A stretch of DNA of 36,672 bases from Spirochaetota bacterium (GTDB taxonomy: Bacteria > Spirochaetota > Spirochaetia > Treponematales > UBA12059). This document shows, piece by piece, positions 18,249-27,866 of the stretch (position 1 is the first letter of the stretch; every line of letters starts with the position of its first letter). A program made the position numbers and the translations under genes. Where the stretch lies: assembly GCA_018815555.1 (NCBI GenBank), contig JAHIWF010000362.1, positions 1-36,672 of the forward strand, given 5' to 3'. Under the pieces are notes generated by a model that saw only the letters and a list, made by a program, of their open reading frames with translations, did no database searches and was not told the DNA's origin.

Positions 18249-19553
18249 ACCGGCCTTTCGCAACAGTTCCATATCTTCTCGGATGAGGCTGTTCTCCGGA
18301 TCTATTGCGGCGGCGGCTTCCAGAACCACCCGGGCCTGGTCGAAGCGGCGGGCATTATAGTGCAGGGCAAATTCATTGTGTACCGAGTAGGTCCAATTAC
18401 CGCGAGCTTGATCCAGAATGGCTTGCAGCTGAAGGTTCAGCGGCCAGTCTGCCACTGCTTCCCGGGCAAGCTGCCAGGCTTCCAGCCATTGCTTGCTGCG
18501 TGAGGCGCTTTCTATCACTTTGCCATAGGCATAGGTAACCAGCTCATCTCGGTCATTAGCGGTAAGCCATCCATCCTGTTCGGCAAGTTTGATAGCTGAA
18601 ATTGCTTCCGGTACCGGACTCTGCAGTACGTGATCATGCAGCCGGCCCTGCAGAATCAAGCTGCGCAGCGCCTCCAGGTTCTGGTCAAGCTGGTGTCTGG
18701 AAGCAAAGGCTGCCATAAAATCGAAGGCTTCATGCCAGAGTTTTTTATTTACCAGATTACCGGTATAATTGTGCATTCGTGCCGCCAGTACTTTGTACAT
18801 ATCGGAAGAAGGCAGCCAGGCATAGGCATTTACGATGGATTGCAGAGCAGCATCCCATTGCTGCCGGCGTTCTTGTAACGTAGCCATGTTTTGGGCAATC
18901 AAGGCTACCAAAGCCCGGCCATCGGCCGGTTTTCTGGCCAGGTAATTACCCGGCGGCACATAGCGGAAACCGGCCGTCTGATTTTTACTGTCCTCGAAAT
19001 CCTTGCGCGTACCCGGATCCCAACCGTAGGGGTTGGTGGTTTCTGCGTCAACCACCAGGCCCGTGTCCAGGGTAACCAGGCAGAAGGAGTGATCCGTAGT
19101 TACTATGCCCGCTACCTCAAGGCCGGCCGCCCGGGCCATCAGGAAAAAGAGTATGGATGAACTTACACAATTATAGCGGCCTTCAATAAGGGCGGCATCC
19201 AGGGTGCTTGTCTGTTCGTGGTAAGTGCGCAGCACTTCTTCGTGCAGCAGTGTCATCAGCGCTTCGCCGCGTTCGTACTGCGATGGGACAGCAGCCGACA
19301 GCATTGCCGCTTTTTGCAGAAGCTGATCCAGCGCAACAATGGCAGTTTCGCGGCGCGCGGCGCTGGTTCCGGAGAAAATAAAGGCCGCGTCAGCCAGTTC
19401 AGCAATACCCGGATTCTGCTGCTGCGACAACTGTACGATACGCGGATCCGGATCGAGCAGTGTGGTGCCGGACTGGGCCCCGGCAGGCACGCCGCACAGC
19501 ATGAGTGCAAATAACAGTCCAGCCAGACATCGCGATTTAAAGACACGGAGCAT
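18228..19553 (-). CDS. Secreted transglutaminase-like protein with helical-repeat C-terminus
   Basis: Signal peptide MLRVFKSRCLAGLLFALMLCGVPAGAQ; YNCVSSSILFFLMARAAGLEV...TTDHSF...LVVDAETT gives a C-H-D triad order. Overlaps the 3' end of the convergent kinase by 21 bp. Confidence 0.75.
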   Translation of the reverse strand: MLRVFKSRCLAGLLFALMLCGVPAGAQSGTTLLDPDPRIVQLSQQQNPGIAELADAAFIFSGTSAARRETAIVALDQLLQKAAMLSAAVPSQYERGEALMTLLHEEVLRTYHEQTSTLDAALIEGRYNCVSSSILFFLMARAAGLEVAGIVTTDHSFCLVTLDTGLVVDAETTNPYGWDPGTRKDFEDSKNQTAGFRYVPPGNYLARKPADGRALVALIAQNMATLQERRQQWDAALQSIVNAYAWLPSSDMYKVLAARMHNYTGNLVNKKLWHEAFDFMAAFASRHQLDQNLEALRSLILQGRLHDHVLQSPVPEAISAIKLAEQDGWLTANDRDELVTYAYGKVIESASRSKQWLEAWQLAREAVADWPLNLQLQAILDQARGNWTYSVHNEFALHYNARRFDQARVVLEAAAAIDPENSLIREDMELLRKAGSTGGKP

Positions 19554-19694
19554 CAGTACCACCCCTTAAGCTGATGTATAAAGGTTCAGGATGACAAAGC
19601 ATCAAAATAACAGTATATTGTTTTTATACCAATAAACCAAGCAGCTGACCTTCTTTACCGGGGTGCTTCTGTGTATATCTTCTGGAGGAAAAAA

Positions 19695-20633
19695 ATGGAA
19701 TCAATGCATGATCTTGTGGTGATCGGTGCGGGCGCGGCCGGTCTGGGTGCCGCCCAGTATGCCGCCCGGGCCAATCTTGAAGTTCTGGTACTCGAAGAAA
19801 TGGCCCATGGCGGCCAGGCGCTACTCATAGACCGGCTCGAGAATTACCCCGGCCTGCCCGAACCGGTGGACGGCTATACCTGGTCGGAAACCATGCGATC
19901 CCAGGCAGAAACCTTCGGAGCTGCCTTTTCGTCTACCAGTGTAAATTCGGTAAAAAAAAGCGGCGAGCATTTTGAAATAAGTACAACTGACGGGCCACTG
20001 TTGGCAAAAGCGGTTATTCTGGCCACCGGGGCCAAGCATCGTCATGCCGGTGTAAAAGGCGAGGAAGAATTCGGCGGACGCGGTGTATCGTATTGTGCAA
20101 CCTGCGATGGACCCTTCTTTAAGGGAAAAGCGATGGTGGTTATCGGTGGTGGTGATGCCGCCTGCGACGAAGCCATGTATCTGGCGAAGATAGCCTCGGA
20201 AGTAACCATGATCCACCGCAAAGACCGCTTTCGTGCCCAAAAAGCCCTGGCCGACCGTGTTCTGTCCAATCCTAAAATCAAGGTTATCTGGGACACTGTT
20301 GCCGAAGAAATCCGTGGTGAAAAATCCGTTCAGGGTATTACCATCCGTAATCTAAAAACCAACGAGCTTAGCAATCTGGATTGTTCCGCAGTTTTTGTCT
20401 TCGTCGGCTCCATCCCGCAAACGGGGGCCATGCCGGCGGAGCTGCAGCTTGACGAAACTGGTTATATAGTAGCCAACGACCGCATGGAAACTTCGATTCC
20501 CGGTCTCTATGCCGTGGGCGATGTGCGTACCACTCCCTTCCGTCAGGTTATTACCGCAGTGGCCGATGGTGCCGTGGCCGCCCATTGCGCTGCTCAATAT
20601 ATTGATGAACTTGAAGGCCATGCGTATCAATAA
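19695..20633 (+). CDS. trxB: Thioredoxin reductase
   Basis: VIGAGAAGLGAAQYAARANLEVLVLE, redox CATCDGPFF, VIGGGDAACDEAMYLA, AVGDVRTTPFRQVITAVADGAVAA. SD GGAGG. Confidence 0.93.
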   Translation: MESMHDLVVIGAGAAGLGAAQYAARANLEVLVLEEMAHGGQALLIDRLENYPGLPEPVDGYTWSETMRSQAETFGAAFSSTSVNSVKKSGEHFEISTTDGPLLAKAVILATGAKHRHAGVKGEEEFGGRGVSYCATCDGPFFKGKAMVVIGGGDAACDEAMYLAKIASEVTMIHRKDRFRAQKALADRVLSNPKIKVIWDTVAEEIRGEKSVQGITIRNLKTNELSNLDCSAVFVFVGSIPQTGAMPAELQLDETGYIVANDRMETSIPGLYAVGDVRTTPFRQVITAVADGAVAAHCAAQYIDELEGHAYQ

Positions 20634-20693
20634 GTCCGCAATTTTCCGGATCAGGCTTGCCGCCACCTATCGTTTTTGGGAGGCCGGTCGGCC

Positions 20694-22526
20694 ATGATGC
20701 GCTTTTCGGCCGCGCCGCGGCAGGTAATTATTCTCATTTTCATTGCCCTGTTGACTCTTTCCTGCCAGGCACCGGATGATCCATTACTTGCCGGAGGCTT
20801 GGTCGGCGAAGAGCTTTCTGCTGGCGGTTTTGCGGCCGAGGCCATGCCTTCCCAGTCGGAACAGCCCGCTGAAGCCGTTGCAGAATCAGCGCCTGCCCCC
20901 CTGGTCACTTCTTTTTGGGACATGGAAGGTGTGGATACTGATACCGCTGTAGAATTATTATTTGCGGCACTGTCGCCGGAAGCCAGACTGGCACAGCTGT
21001 TTATGCTAACCTATAATGGTACAAATCCCGGCCCCGGCATTCTGTCCTGGTTTAACCGCTTCGGTCTGGGCGGCATTAAAATTTTCGGCTGGAATGCCGA
21101 GAATACCACCGTACTGGCAGCTGCGATCAGGCAAATATATCGGGCGGCAGACAAGAGTCCACTCGGTATCCCGCCCTTCATCGCAACAGACCAGGAGGGC
21201 GGCTGGATTCGCCATGTTAAAGGCGGTACCAGTGTAACCCCGGGCAACATGGCCATCGGAGCAGCCGGCACGGCCAGCGATGCCTATACCAGTGCCTTGT
21301 ATATCGGTCGTGAACTTGCCGCGCTGGGCATACACATGAACTTCGGGCCGGCGGTGGATTTGGCTACCCGGCCGGACAGCACCATTATCGGGCCGCGGGC
21401 TTTTTCTTACGACCCAGTCGCCAATGCCATTCTGTCGGCCGCCTGGAGCCGTGGCATGCATGATGCCGGTGTTATTGCCACCGCCAAACATTTTCCCGGG
21501 CATGGCGACACCGAACTGGATTCTCATGGTGTACTGCCGGTAATCATGATAGATAAAAAGCTGATGCAAAGCAGAGAACTGATTCCCTACAAGCTGCTTA
21601 TTGCCGAAGGTATTCCTGCTATCATGAGCGGTCATCTGGCCTATCCTCTGGTTAGCGGTTCCGATGATCCGGCCTCACTGTCGCGTGTTATGGTGCATGA
21701 TTTATTACGTACTGAGCTGGCCTTTGACGGCTTGATCATCACCGACGATCTGATGATGACCGGTGCATACTCGGAAGGCGGCCTGGCTAATACTGTCATA
21801 CGTGCCAAATCGGCCGGCAATGACATTTTGATGTTTTCGGCCGAACTCAGCACCAATAGTCCTTCCTGGCTGCAGCTGCTGCGTCTATACCAGACTGATA
21901 GCGCCATGCAGCAAAATATTGACGCTTCGGTACGCCGGGTGTTGCGTGCCAAACTGGAAGTATTTCTGCCTCGCGGTCGGGAAGGCCTGGTTCCCTTGGC
22001 TGATTTGGAGCAGCATCTGTCTACGCCTGAGTCCAGACGCTTTTTTCTCGAACAAGCCATGCGCTCGGTAAGTCCGCTGAATGCGGCATTGTTCCGCCCC
22101 TTGCCCGCCAGCGGGCGGCTGTTGTTTGCCGGCCCATATAGTGATTTTTTCCGTTCAGCTGCCGCACGTTTTCCTGGTTCCTCCGCGTTTTCTTTCGGCT
22201 TCCTGCCGACTGATAACCCGGCCAGTGCGGAGCTGGAAGCTTTTCGGGCCAGAATCCGCTCCTTCGATACGGTAGTAGTCTGTGTTGCCAATGCTGCCGG
22301 GGCCGGATATGTCAGGGCTGCTCAGGCTGCCGGAAAACAGGTTTATATAGTTTCGATCTTAAGCCCCTGGTTTGCCTTGGAATTCCGTAACGCGGTTCCT
22401 GGGGTAGCCGTATATTCGTTTGCTGCCGATTCATTTGTGGCTGCCATGGCGGTACTGGCCGGTGACTATGCTCCGGTGGGGAGTATTCCTCTGGATTTTT
22501 CCGAGAGCCAGGCAGAGGCACCATGA
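20694..22526 (+). CDS. Glycoside hydrolase family 3 (beta-N-acetylhexosaminidase-like) putative lipoprotein
   Basis: FIATDQEGGWIRH, AKHFPGHGDTELDSHGVLPVI, IMSGHLAYP, LIITDDLMMTGA are GH3/NagZ motifs. N-terminal hydrophobic stretch ending LLTLSC, a lipobox-like site. SD GGGAGG. Confidence 0.9.
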   Translation: MMRFSAAPRQVIILIFIALLTLSCQAPDDPLLAGGLVGEELSAGGFAAEAMPSQSEQPAEAVAESAPAPLVTSFWDMEGVDTDTAVELLFAALSPEARLAQLFMLTYNGTNPGPGILSWFNRFGLGGIKIFGWNAENTTVLAAAIRQIYRAADKSPLGIPPFIATDQEGGWIRHVKGGTSVTPGNMAIGAAGTASDAYTSALYIGRELAALGIHMNFGPAVDLATRPDSTIIGPRAFSYDPVANAILSAAWSRGMHDAGVIATAKHFPGHGDTELDSHGVLPVIMIDKKLMQSRELIPYKLLIAEGIPAIMSGHLAYPLVSGSDDPASLSRVMVHDLLRTELAFDGLIITDDLMMTGAYSEGGLANTVIRAKSAGNDILMFSAELSTNSPSWLQLLRLYQTDSAMQQNIDASVRRVLRAKLEVFLPRGREGLVPLADLEQHLSTPESRRFFLEQAMRSVSPLNAALFRPLPASGRLLFAGPYSDFFRSAAARFPGSSAFSFGFLPTDNPASAELEAFRARIRSFDTVVVCVANAAGAGYVRAAQAAGKQVYIVSILSPWFALEFRNAVPGVAVYSFAADSFVAAMAVLAGDYAPVGSIPLDFSESQAEAP

Positions 22527-23446
22527 CCGGCAACAAGCTGAAAATTCCGTTCATCGGATCGGTACGTTCTGAGGGCTGGCACTTTGCAAACCCAACTGAT
22601 TTACCTGCCGTGCGGGAATTCCTGTCCGCGCGCGAATCCTGGACCTGTACCTGCAGCGACAAAGTTCGCGCCGCACTTTCTGCAAAGGATATCAGCACTT
22701 TCGAACGGATTTGTATTGCCTTGCACAGTTCAGCCCAAGCTGGCACCCTGGATGCATTGGTATATTTTTCCACCGGCGGCATGGCTTTCCCGGTGCTGGA
22801 CGACTCCATGGCAGACAACAGTACTGCCTTTCAGGTGTTGGCACAGTCGAAAGCGCTGCAGGTGGCCGGATATAGCGAGCCGCCTTTTTCGTGTATCGGT
22901 CGCAGTGCCGACAGTCGCCGGCTCGAGGCGGCCTTCGCTTGGCAGCCGGCACTTAGCATAGAATATTATGCAATGAGCCAGGTGCAGCCGTTAGGATTGC
23001 AGGTTCCTGTGCCTGAGGGTCTGTCGGTACGACCGGCTCGCCGGCAGGACCTCGAGGCCTTGCTGCCGCTGGCCGCCGCGTATGATAAAGAGGAAGTGCT
23101 GACGGTGCTCCACCAGTACAATGCAGCTGCTACCAAGGCGGCTCAGCGCATTAGTCTGATTAAGTACAAGGTCTATGTTGCTGAGTACAAAGGCCGACTG
23201 GTTGGCAGAGCCCAAACCAATGCTGAAGGTTTTACTCGCGAGCAGATCGGCGGGGTGTATGTACAGCCGGAGTTTCGCGGCCGCGGAATAGGCCGGCTGT
23301 TGATGTCCGCACTTCTGCAGGAGATTAACTGTCATGGCCGGCTGGCTTCGCTGTTTGTCAAGAAGCATAATACAGCAGCACAGCGGCTGTATGGTTCTCT
23401 GGGTTTTCAGTCTGTGGCAGATTATTCTATAGACTATTTTGTCTGA
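22523..23446 (+). CDS. GNAT-family N-acetyltransferase with extra N-terminal domain
   Basis: GGVYVQPEFRGRGIGRLLMSALLQEI...LFVKKHNTAAQRLYGSLGFQSV. ATGA overlap with the GH3 stop. Confidence 0.88.
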   Translation: MTGNKLKIPFIGSVRSEGWHFANPTDLPAVREFLSARESWTCTCSDKVRAALSAKDISTFERICIALHSSAQAGTLDALVYFSTGGMAFPVLDDSMADNSTAFQVLAQSKALQVAGYSEPPFSCIGRSADSRRLEAAFAWQPALSIEYYAMSQVQPLGLQVPVPEGLSVRPARRQDLEALLPLAAAYDKEEVLTVLHQYNAAATKAAQRISLIKYKVYVAEYKGRLVGRAQTNAEGFTREQIGGVYVQPEFRGRGIGRLLMSALLQEINCHGRLASLFVKKHNTAAQRLYGSLGFQSVADYSIDYFV

Positions 23447-24219
23447 TCATCTTGCCAGTATTCTCCGCTAAAGCAGTAATCTACCGGTGCGGCTACAAAT
23501 ATGGAATTGTCCTGGGCAGGGTGTACCAATATATCCTGTTTGCGGTGGCTTATCCCCGCCTGGCTCTCACAGTAGGCCTGACTGGAGGCAGCCAGCACAG
23601 TGATAGCGGCCGCCCTGAAAGGATCGCTGTTACCGCAGCGTAATTGTGCTCGGTCGCGGCTGTACAAGCCCAGTTGCAGCCTGTTTTCGTTCACTGCCAT
23701 ATTTCGGGCGCTCCGCGGAATAGGCCCATCCCAGACATGGATGATCGATGCTCCGAAAGCAGTCTGCAGCTTGATTGTGCTTGTATAATTTTCGTCGTCT
23801 TTAAGTTGCGGATTCCGCTGTAAAATGCAGCTTTGAACAGTTTTCTCGCTATCGGTCTTATTCAGGAGGCACACACTAAAAATCCGCGAATCCAGGGCGA
23901 GTACTTCTGTATATTGTTCGGCAGTGCGTAGTCGCAATGAATCATTCACAGCCTGGCCATTGTCAAAGGCCCAACGGGCCGCGCACAGTACCGGCCCGCC
24001 CAGTGCTGACTGTCTGCTGCCGTTTGGCAGCCAGCTGCGAACAGTAAGCTCTTTACCATATTCCAGCACTACCAGAGCGCAGGCACCGGCTCCGGTCAGC
24101 GGATTGCATAGCTCGCGGGCGGTTTTACTATAATCCGGCTCCGGTCCTGCAGTGTTTTTATTTTCCAGAAGTATCCAGGCCGAGCCGCCGCTATGCAGTT
24201 TATAAAAGGTAAGATTCAT
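23434..24219 (-). CDS. Diaminopimelate epimerase-like protein with degenerate active site
   Basis: DapF-like order: FYKLHSGGSAW, LPNGSRQSALGGPVLCAARWAF (equivalent of DGS..CGNG.RC), YSRDRAQLRCGNSDPFRAAAITVLA (equivalent of ERG.GET.ACGTGA..A..A). Confidence 0.65.
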   Translation of the reverse strand: MNLTFYKLHSGGSAWILLENKNTAGPEPDYSKTARELCNPLTGAGACALVVLEYGKELTVRSWLPNGSRQSALGGPVLCAARWAFDNGQAVNDSLRLRTAEQYTEVLALDSRIFSVCLLNKTDSEKTVQSCILQRNPQLKDDENYTSTIKLQTAFGASIIHVWDGPIPRSARNMAVNENRLQLGLYSRDRAQLRCGNSDPFRAAAITVLAASSQAYCESQAGISHRKQDILVHPAQDNSIFVAAPVDYCFSGEYWQDDQTK

Positions 24220-24331
24220 ATCAACAAGCATACTGTTTTATGCCTTGCATCGCAATATAGCCGTCCGCGCGGGATGCAGGTGTGTTATACTGGGCGTATG
24301 TGGTGCAGCAAGAGTATGGGAAATGTAAGCT

Positions 24332-24982
24332 GTGGAGAAGGCTAAATTGTTTGGTGCTGAACAGTTTAATACTAAACTATTTGATGCTGAATTGTTCGAT
24401 GCTGAACTAAACGATTCAATCATATGCGGGTTGGATGAAGCCGGCCGCGGCCCGCTGGCCGGACCGGTCTATGCGGCCGCAGTTATTCTGCCGGCGGATT
24501 TTCCAGTAGCCTGTCTGGCTGATTCCAAGAAGCTTAGCGCCACAGCCCGGCAGGCAGCCTTCGACATAATTGTAGAAAAAGCCTGGTGGGGGATAGATAT
24601 GGCCGACCCTCACGAAATCGATACTATTAATATTTTGCAGGCCAGTATGTTGGCGATGCAGCGGGCCTATAAGCGCATGATTTTAACCTTGCAAGACCCG
24701 GATATTGCGGTGTTGGCCCTGGTCGACGGTAATCGCTGTCCGGAACTGCCTTGTGCCTGCCGTGCAATAGTAAAAGGTGATGCAAAGGTTACTTCGATAA
24801 TGGCCGCCTCAATTTTAGCAAAGGTGGCCAGAGACCGGGCCATGATGAGATATGACTGGCTATTTCCGGAATACGGGTACGCCGGACATAAGGGCTATCC
24901 GACTGCTGCGCATCGGGAATGTTGCCGCCGCTTGGGGCCATCGCCTATTCAGCGGCATAGCTTTTCCTACAGCAAAGAATAA
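24332..24982 (+). CDS. rnhB: Ribonuclease HII with N-terminal pentapeptide-like repeat extension
   Basis: IICGLDEAGRGPLAGPVYAAAVIL, DSKKLS, ASILAKVARDR, YPEY-like LFPEYGYAGHKGYPTAAH. GTG at 24332 or TTG starts within the repeat. Confidence 0.9.
   Translation: MEKAKLFGAEQFNTKLFDAELFDAELNDSIICGLDEAGRGPLAGPVYAAAVILPADFPVACLADSKKLSATARQAAFDIIVEKAWWGIDMADPHEIDTINILQASMLAMQRAYKRMILTLQDPDIAVLALVDGNRCPELPCACRAIVKGDAKVTSIMAASILAKVARDRAMMRYDWLFPEYGYAGHKGYPTAAHRECCRRLGPSPIQRHSFSYSKE
24344..24418 (+). repeat. Five 15-nt units encoding KLFGA-EQFNT-KLFDA-ELFDA-ELNDS
   Basis: Direct reading of the in-frame 15-nt periodicity at the 5' end of rnhB. Confidence 0.8.
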
Positions 24983-24994
24983 GACAGAGAGTAA

Positions 24995-25477
24995 TCAGTT
25001 TTCGTCTTCGCTGCGTTTACGGACAGTCATGCGCCGTGCCCCTTCTTTGGTGGGCCTGGTCGAGCTGCCTGATTTAGCTTCGGGTCTGCTGCTGCCGGAG
25101 CTGCCCGGGCCGTCGGTACGGCGGCGTACCACCCGTGGTTTGCGATCGCCGGTGGCTGCCGGTGCGCCTTCGCGTCGTGGACTGCGAGCAGTCTCTGTGT
25201 GGCCCGTTCCCGCCTGCCGGCCGGTGCCGGAGCGTCCACGCGATGGTCCGGCTTTTTCCATGGCCGAAAGGGCCTTTTCGAAAGACTGCAGGAATTCCTG
25301 TACATTGTCCTTGAATACCACAATGGAGCGTCGGTCAAAACTTTCGTTTTCTCCGGGCTTGCTCTCCACAATGGCAAGAAATAAATCTCCAGTGCGGTTT
25401 TCCTTAACATTGAAGAAGTAGGTTCTGCCTTCGCAGATTACCCGGGATGAAAAAACTTCGCCTCGAACACCCATCAT
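24995..25477 (-). CDS. PUR-domain (DUF3276) nucleic-acid-binding protein with basic low-complexity tail
   Basis: GEVFSSRVICEGRTYFFNVKENRTGDLFLAIVESKPGENESFDRRSIVVFKDNVQEFLQSFEKAL resembles the PUR/DUF3276 family (Borrelia BpuR type). R/G/S-rich C-terminus. ORF can extend to 25543. Confidence 0.78.
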   Translation of the reverse strand: MMGVRGEVFSSRVICEGRTYFFNVKENRTGDLFLAIVESKPGENESFDRRSIVVFKDNVQEFLQSFEKALSAMEKAGPSRGRSGTGRQAGTGHTETARSPRREGAPAATGDRKPRVVRRRTDGPGSSGSSRPEAKSGSSTRPTKEGARRMTVRKRSEDEN

Positions 25478-25582
25478 GCTACCTGTGCTGCGCTCCGTCT
25501 GGAAACATTGAAGCGCAAACCCTTTCGCTGACGATTTTAGCATAAAAACCGCCAGTGGGCAAGCTGACGTCTTGTGTCTCTC

Positions 25583-27562
25583 TCAGCCTTCATCAGCATT
25601 ACGTACGATATCAGTAAGCAGCTCTAGTAAGCGCGGTTCCAGATTTTCTTTTTTGCTGCCTGCATCCACCATGATGCGAAACACTGGTTCGGTACCGGAA
25701 GCCCGCATCCAAAAAAAAGCAAGCGCAGTTCCGGTACTGTCCTTGACAAGGAATTTTAGCCCGCCGCTGCCGCAATCGTCAGCCTGGTCAAGCTTTATCT
25801 CATTAACACCTCTGCTGACTATCGTTTCGTAGCTGCAGTTTCCGAACTCCGGCAACAACAGTTCCTGTATCCGGGGCCAGGCCTGGTCGAACAAGCGGCG
25901 GCTGTTATTTTTAATTTTTTGCATGTCGCGGCTTTGTACGCGCAACGCGGCCCGTGTTTCAAACACGCTGGTACTGCTGAACGCAGGCAGACTGCCAGCG
26001 ATGTCAGCCAGGCTGAACTCGCTGGAAAAGTTTTGGGCCTGTGCGGAACGTTCCATCCATAGCTGGTACGGGCAGGGCGCTTCGTCACTGCTCTGCAGGG
26101 CTATTAGTTTCAGCAGGGCTCCGATGGTGTTAAGCGGATCGCGGACGCTGGCCGGATAGGTTATTACCCCGCCATTTGAGCCTTCACCAAGGATCCGCAC
26201 CTGGTAGCCATCGCTACGTAGTGCTCTAGCCAGTGCAACCACATTAGCCTCGCCTGTCTCAGCACGGAACATGGCTGCGCCAAAACAGCGGGCAATCTGG
26301 TCAGCCCGCAGACTGGTGGCATCGTTGCCTACAACTGCCAGTTTGCTGCTCGTCCGCCCGTCGATTATTCGATCATATTCCATGCTGGCAAGTTCAGCCA
26401 ATACTGCAAGCGCGAAGGTTTCCTGGGCTTCAAGGGTACGTGCGCCGTCAATGCTTTCATCCCAGATAACGATGTTGCCGCGGTCGCCGTCACAGTCCGG
26501 CACGTAGCCGAAGACATAACGGCTGTCCGCCCGATGCGCCGCTTCCAGCGCCCAGCGGCACTGCTCCAGTGATTCGCCCTCCGGTACAATACGGTGGGCG
26601 AAGGAACGCGGCCGGTTGTTGATAGTCTGCACATCAACACCAAGGCCGCTGAAAAACTCCACGTCGATGGACAGACTGCGGGCGGAGCCATTCATGTCGA
26701 TGATCAAGCCGATGCCGCGTTCACGGATGGCCTGTTCAAGCCGGTCCAGGCTACGTTCTTCGGCCTGCATCATTGCTTCCGCTCCGCTTCCTTCTGTATG
26801 CCCGTCCGTAGGCACTGCTGCCAGTATCTGCCGGCAGAACAAAGTATAGGCCGAAACCGCCAGGCGCTTGTTGTACGAACATTCCGCATATACCCGCCCG
26901 CATAGTCTGGCATCAGGGCTGGCAGCCAAGGTACGCAGCAGCGCAATATCCTCAGCGGTACAGGCTCTTTCGCGCAATGCGGCCGCCAGTTCGTTAGCGT
27001 GTACCGGCGCAAGTACACCGCCATCTTTGAGCCCGAATTTAACCCCATTGTGTCCTACTGGATTATGACTGGCCGAGATATAACAGAATCCGTCGATAAC
27101 CGGCTGTATGCCAGAAGTCTTTTCACTGGATGGTTCCGCTCCCGGGTCTTTGCGGTTGGTCCAGCCCGTCCAGGCCATTATTTCCGGAGCGCTTGCTATG
27201 AATGTATAACGTACGTCAATACCTTCCGCCAGATAGATTCTGGTCATCACATCGGCAATTGCCGGGCCGCTAGGGCGGGTGTCGATGCCGAGTGCCAGGA
27301 CCGGCTGGGGATTGGAACTGTGTGCTTTAAGGAAGCGGGCAAAAACCAGAGCCATGCGGGCAACCGCATAAGCCGCAGACGGTGTGATGTCTTCTGATTG
27401 GTCTTCGTCGTCCCGGCCGAACACTCCCCGCCAACCGGAGGCTGAGAGAATGAGTTTGTCAAAAAAGGTGCGCGCTGCCTGGGGGGTGGGGCTGGACTGC
27501 AGGGGAATGCTGTATGGGTCGGCGATGGAAAAACCACTGGCCGGATGCTGTATAAGACTCAT
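25583..27562 (-). CDS. Phosphohexomutase (phosphoglucomutase/phosphomannomutase family)
   Basis: YISASHNPVGHNGVKFGLKDGG active site, PDCDGDRGNIV metal loop, EGSNGG, RASGTEPVFRI. SD AAGGA 8 nt before ATG 27562. ORF can extend to 27601. Confidence 0.92.
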   Translation of the reverse strand: MSLIQHPASGFSIADPYSIPLQSSPTPQAARTFFDKLILSASGWRGVFGRDDEDQSEDITPSAAYAVARMALVFARFLKAHSSNPQPVLALGIDTRPSGPAIADVMTRIYLAEGIDVRYTFIASAPEIMAWTGWTNRKDPGAEPSSEKTSGIQPVIDGFCYISASHNPVGHNGVKFGLKDGGVLAPVHANELAAALRERACTAEDIALLRTLAASPDARLCGRVYAECSYNKRLAVSAYTLFCRQILAAVPTDGHTEGSGAEAMMQAEERSLDRLEQAIRERGIGLIIDMNGSARSLSIDVEFFSGLGVDVQTINNRPRSFAHRIVPEGESLEQCRWALEAAHRADSRYVFGYVPDCDGDRGNIVIWDESIDGARTLEAQETFALAVLAELASMEYDRIIDGRTSSKLAVVGNDATSLRADQIARCFGAAMFRAETGEANVVALARALRSDGYQVRILGEGSNGGVITYPASVRDPLNTIGALLKLIALQSSDEAPCPYQLWMERSAQAQNFSSEFSLADIAGSLPAFSSTSVFETRAALRVQSRDMQKIKNNSRRLFDQAWPRIQELLLPEFGNCSYETIVSRGVNEIKLDQADDCGSGGLKFLVKDSTGTALAFFWMRASGTEPVFRIMVDAGSKKENLEPRLLELLTDIVRNADEG

Positions 27563-27600
27563 GACTATAATCCTTTCTTGTAACAAGTGGATTATAGTCA
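27562..27600 (-). repeat. Perfect 12-bp inverted repeat overlapping SD and start codon of the phosphohexomutase
   Basis: tgactataatcc (27562-27573) / ggattatagtca (27589-27600), with inner cttg-taa-caag. Confidence 0.9.
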
Positions 27601-27619
27601 CGAAGGGTCAGGAGGACAA
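27591..27619 (-). promoter_or_regulatory. Candidate sigma-70 promoter for the phosphohexomutase, -10 inside the distal arm of the inverted repeat
   Basis: Minus strand TTGTCC (27619-27614) - 17 nt - TATAAT (27596-27591). Confidence 0.45.
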
Positions 27620-27647
27620 TACGCTGGTATCTGCTATTAGCCGCTTG

Positions 27648-27866
27648 TCAGCTGCCTAATTCGATCTGCGGCAGCTGCAGCTCAGATTCTGCAGCCATGC
27701 GGTTTTCATTCTGGATGGCTTCGTATACTTCACTGCGAAAGACTTTAACCGAGCGAGGTGCTTCGATGCCTACTTTTACCATATCCCCGCGGATTTCGAT
27801 AATGGATACAATAATATCTTCGTTGATGATGACTTTCTCGTTAATTTTTCTGGTCAGTATAAGCAT
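27648..27866 (-). CDS. csrA: Carbon storage regulator CsrA
   Basis: [56 protein letters not shown] overlap with fliW. Confidence 0.97.
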   Translation of the reverse strand: MLILTRKINEKVIINEDIIVSIIEIRGDMVKVGIEAPRSVKVFRSEVYEAIQNENRMAAESELQLPQIELGS

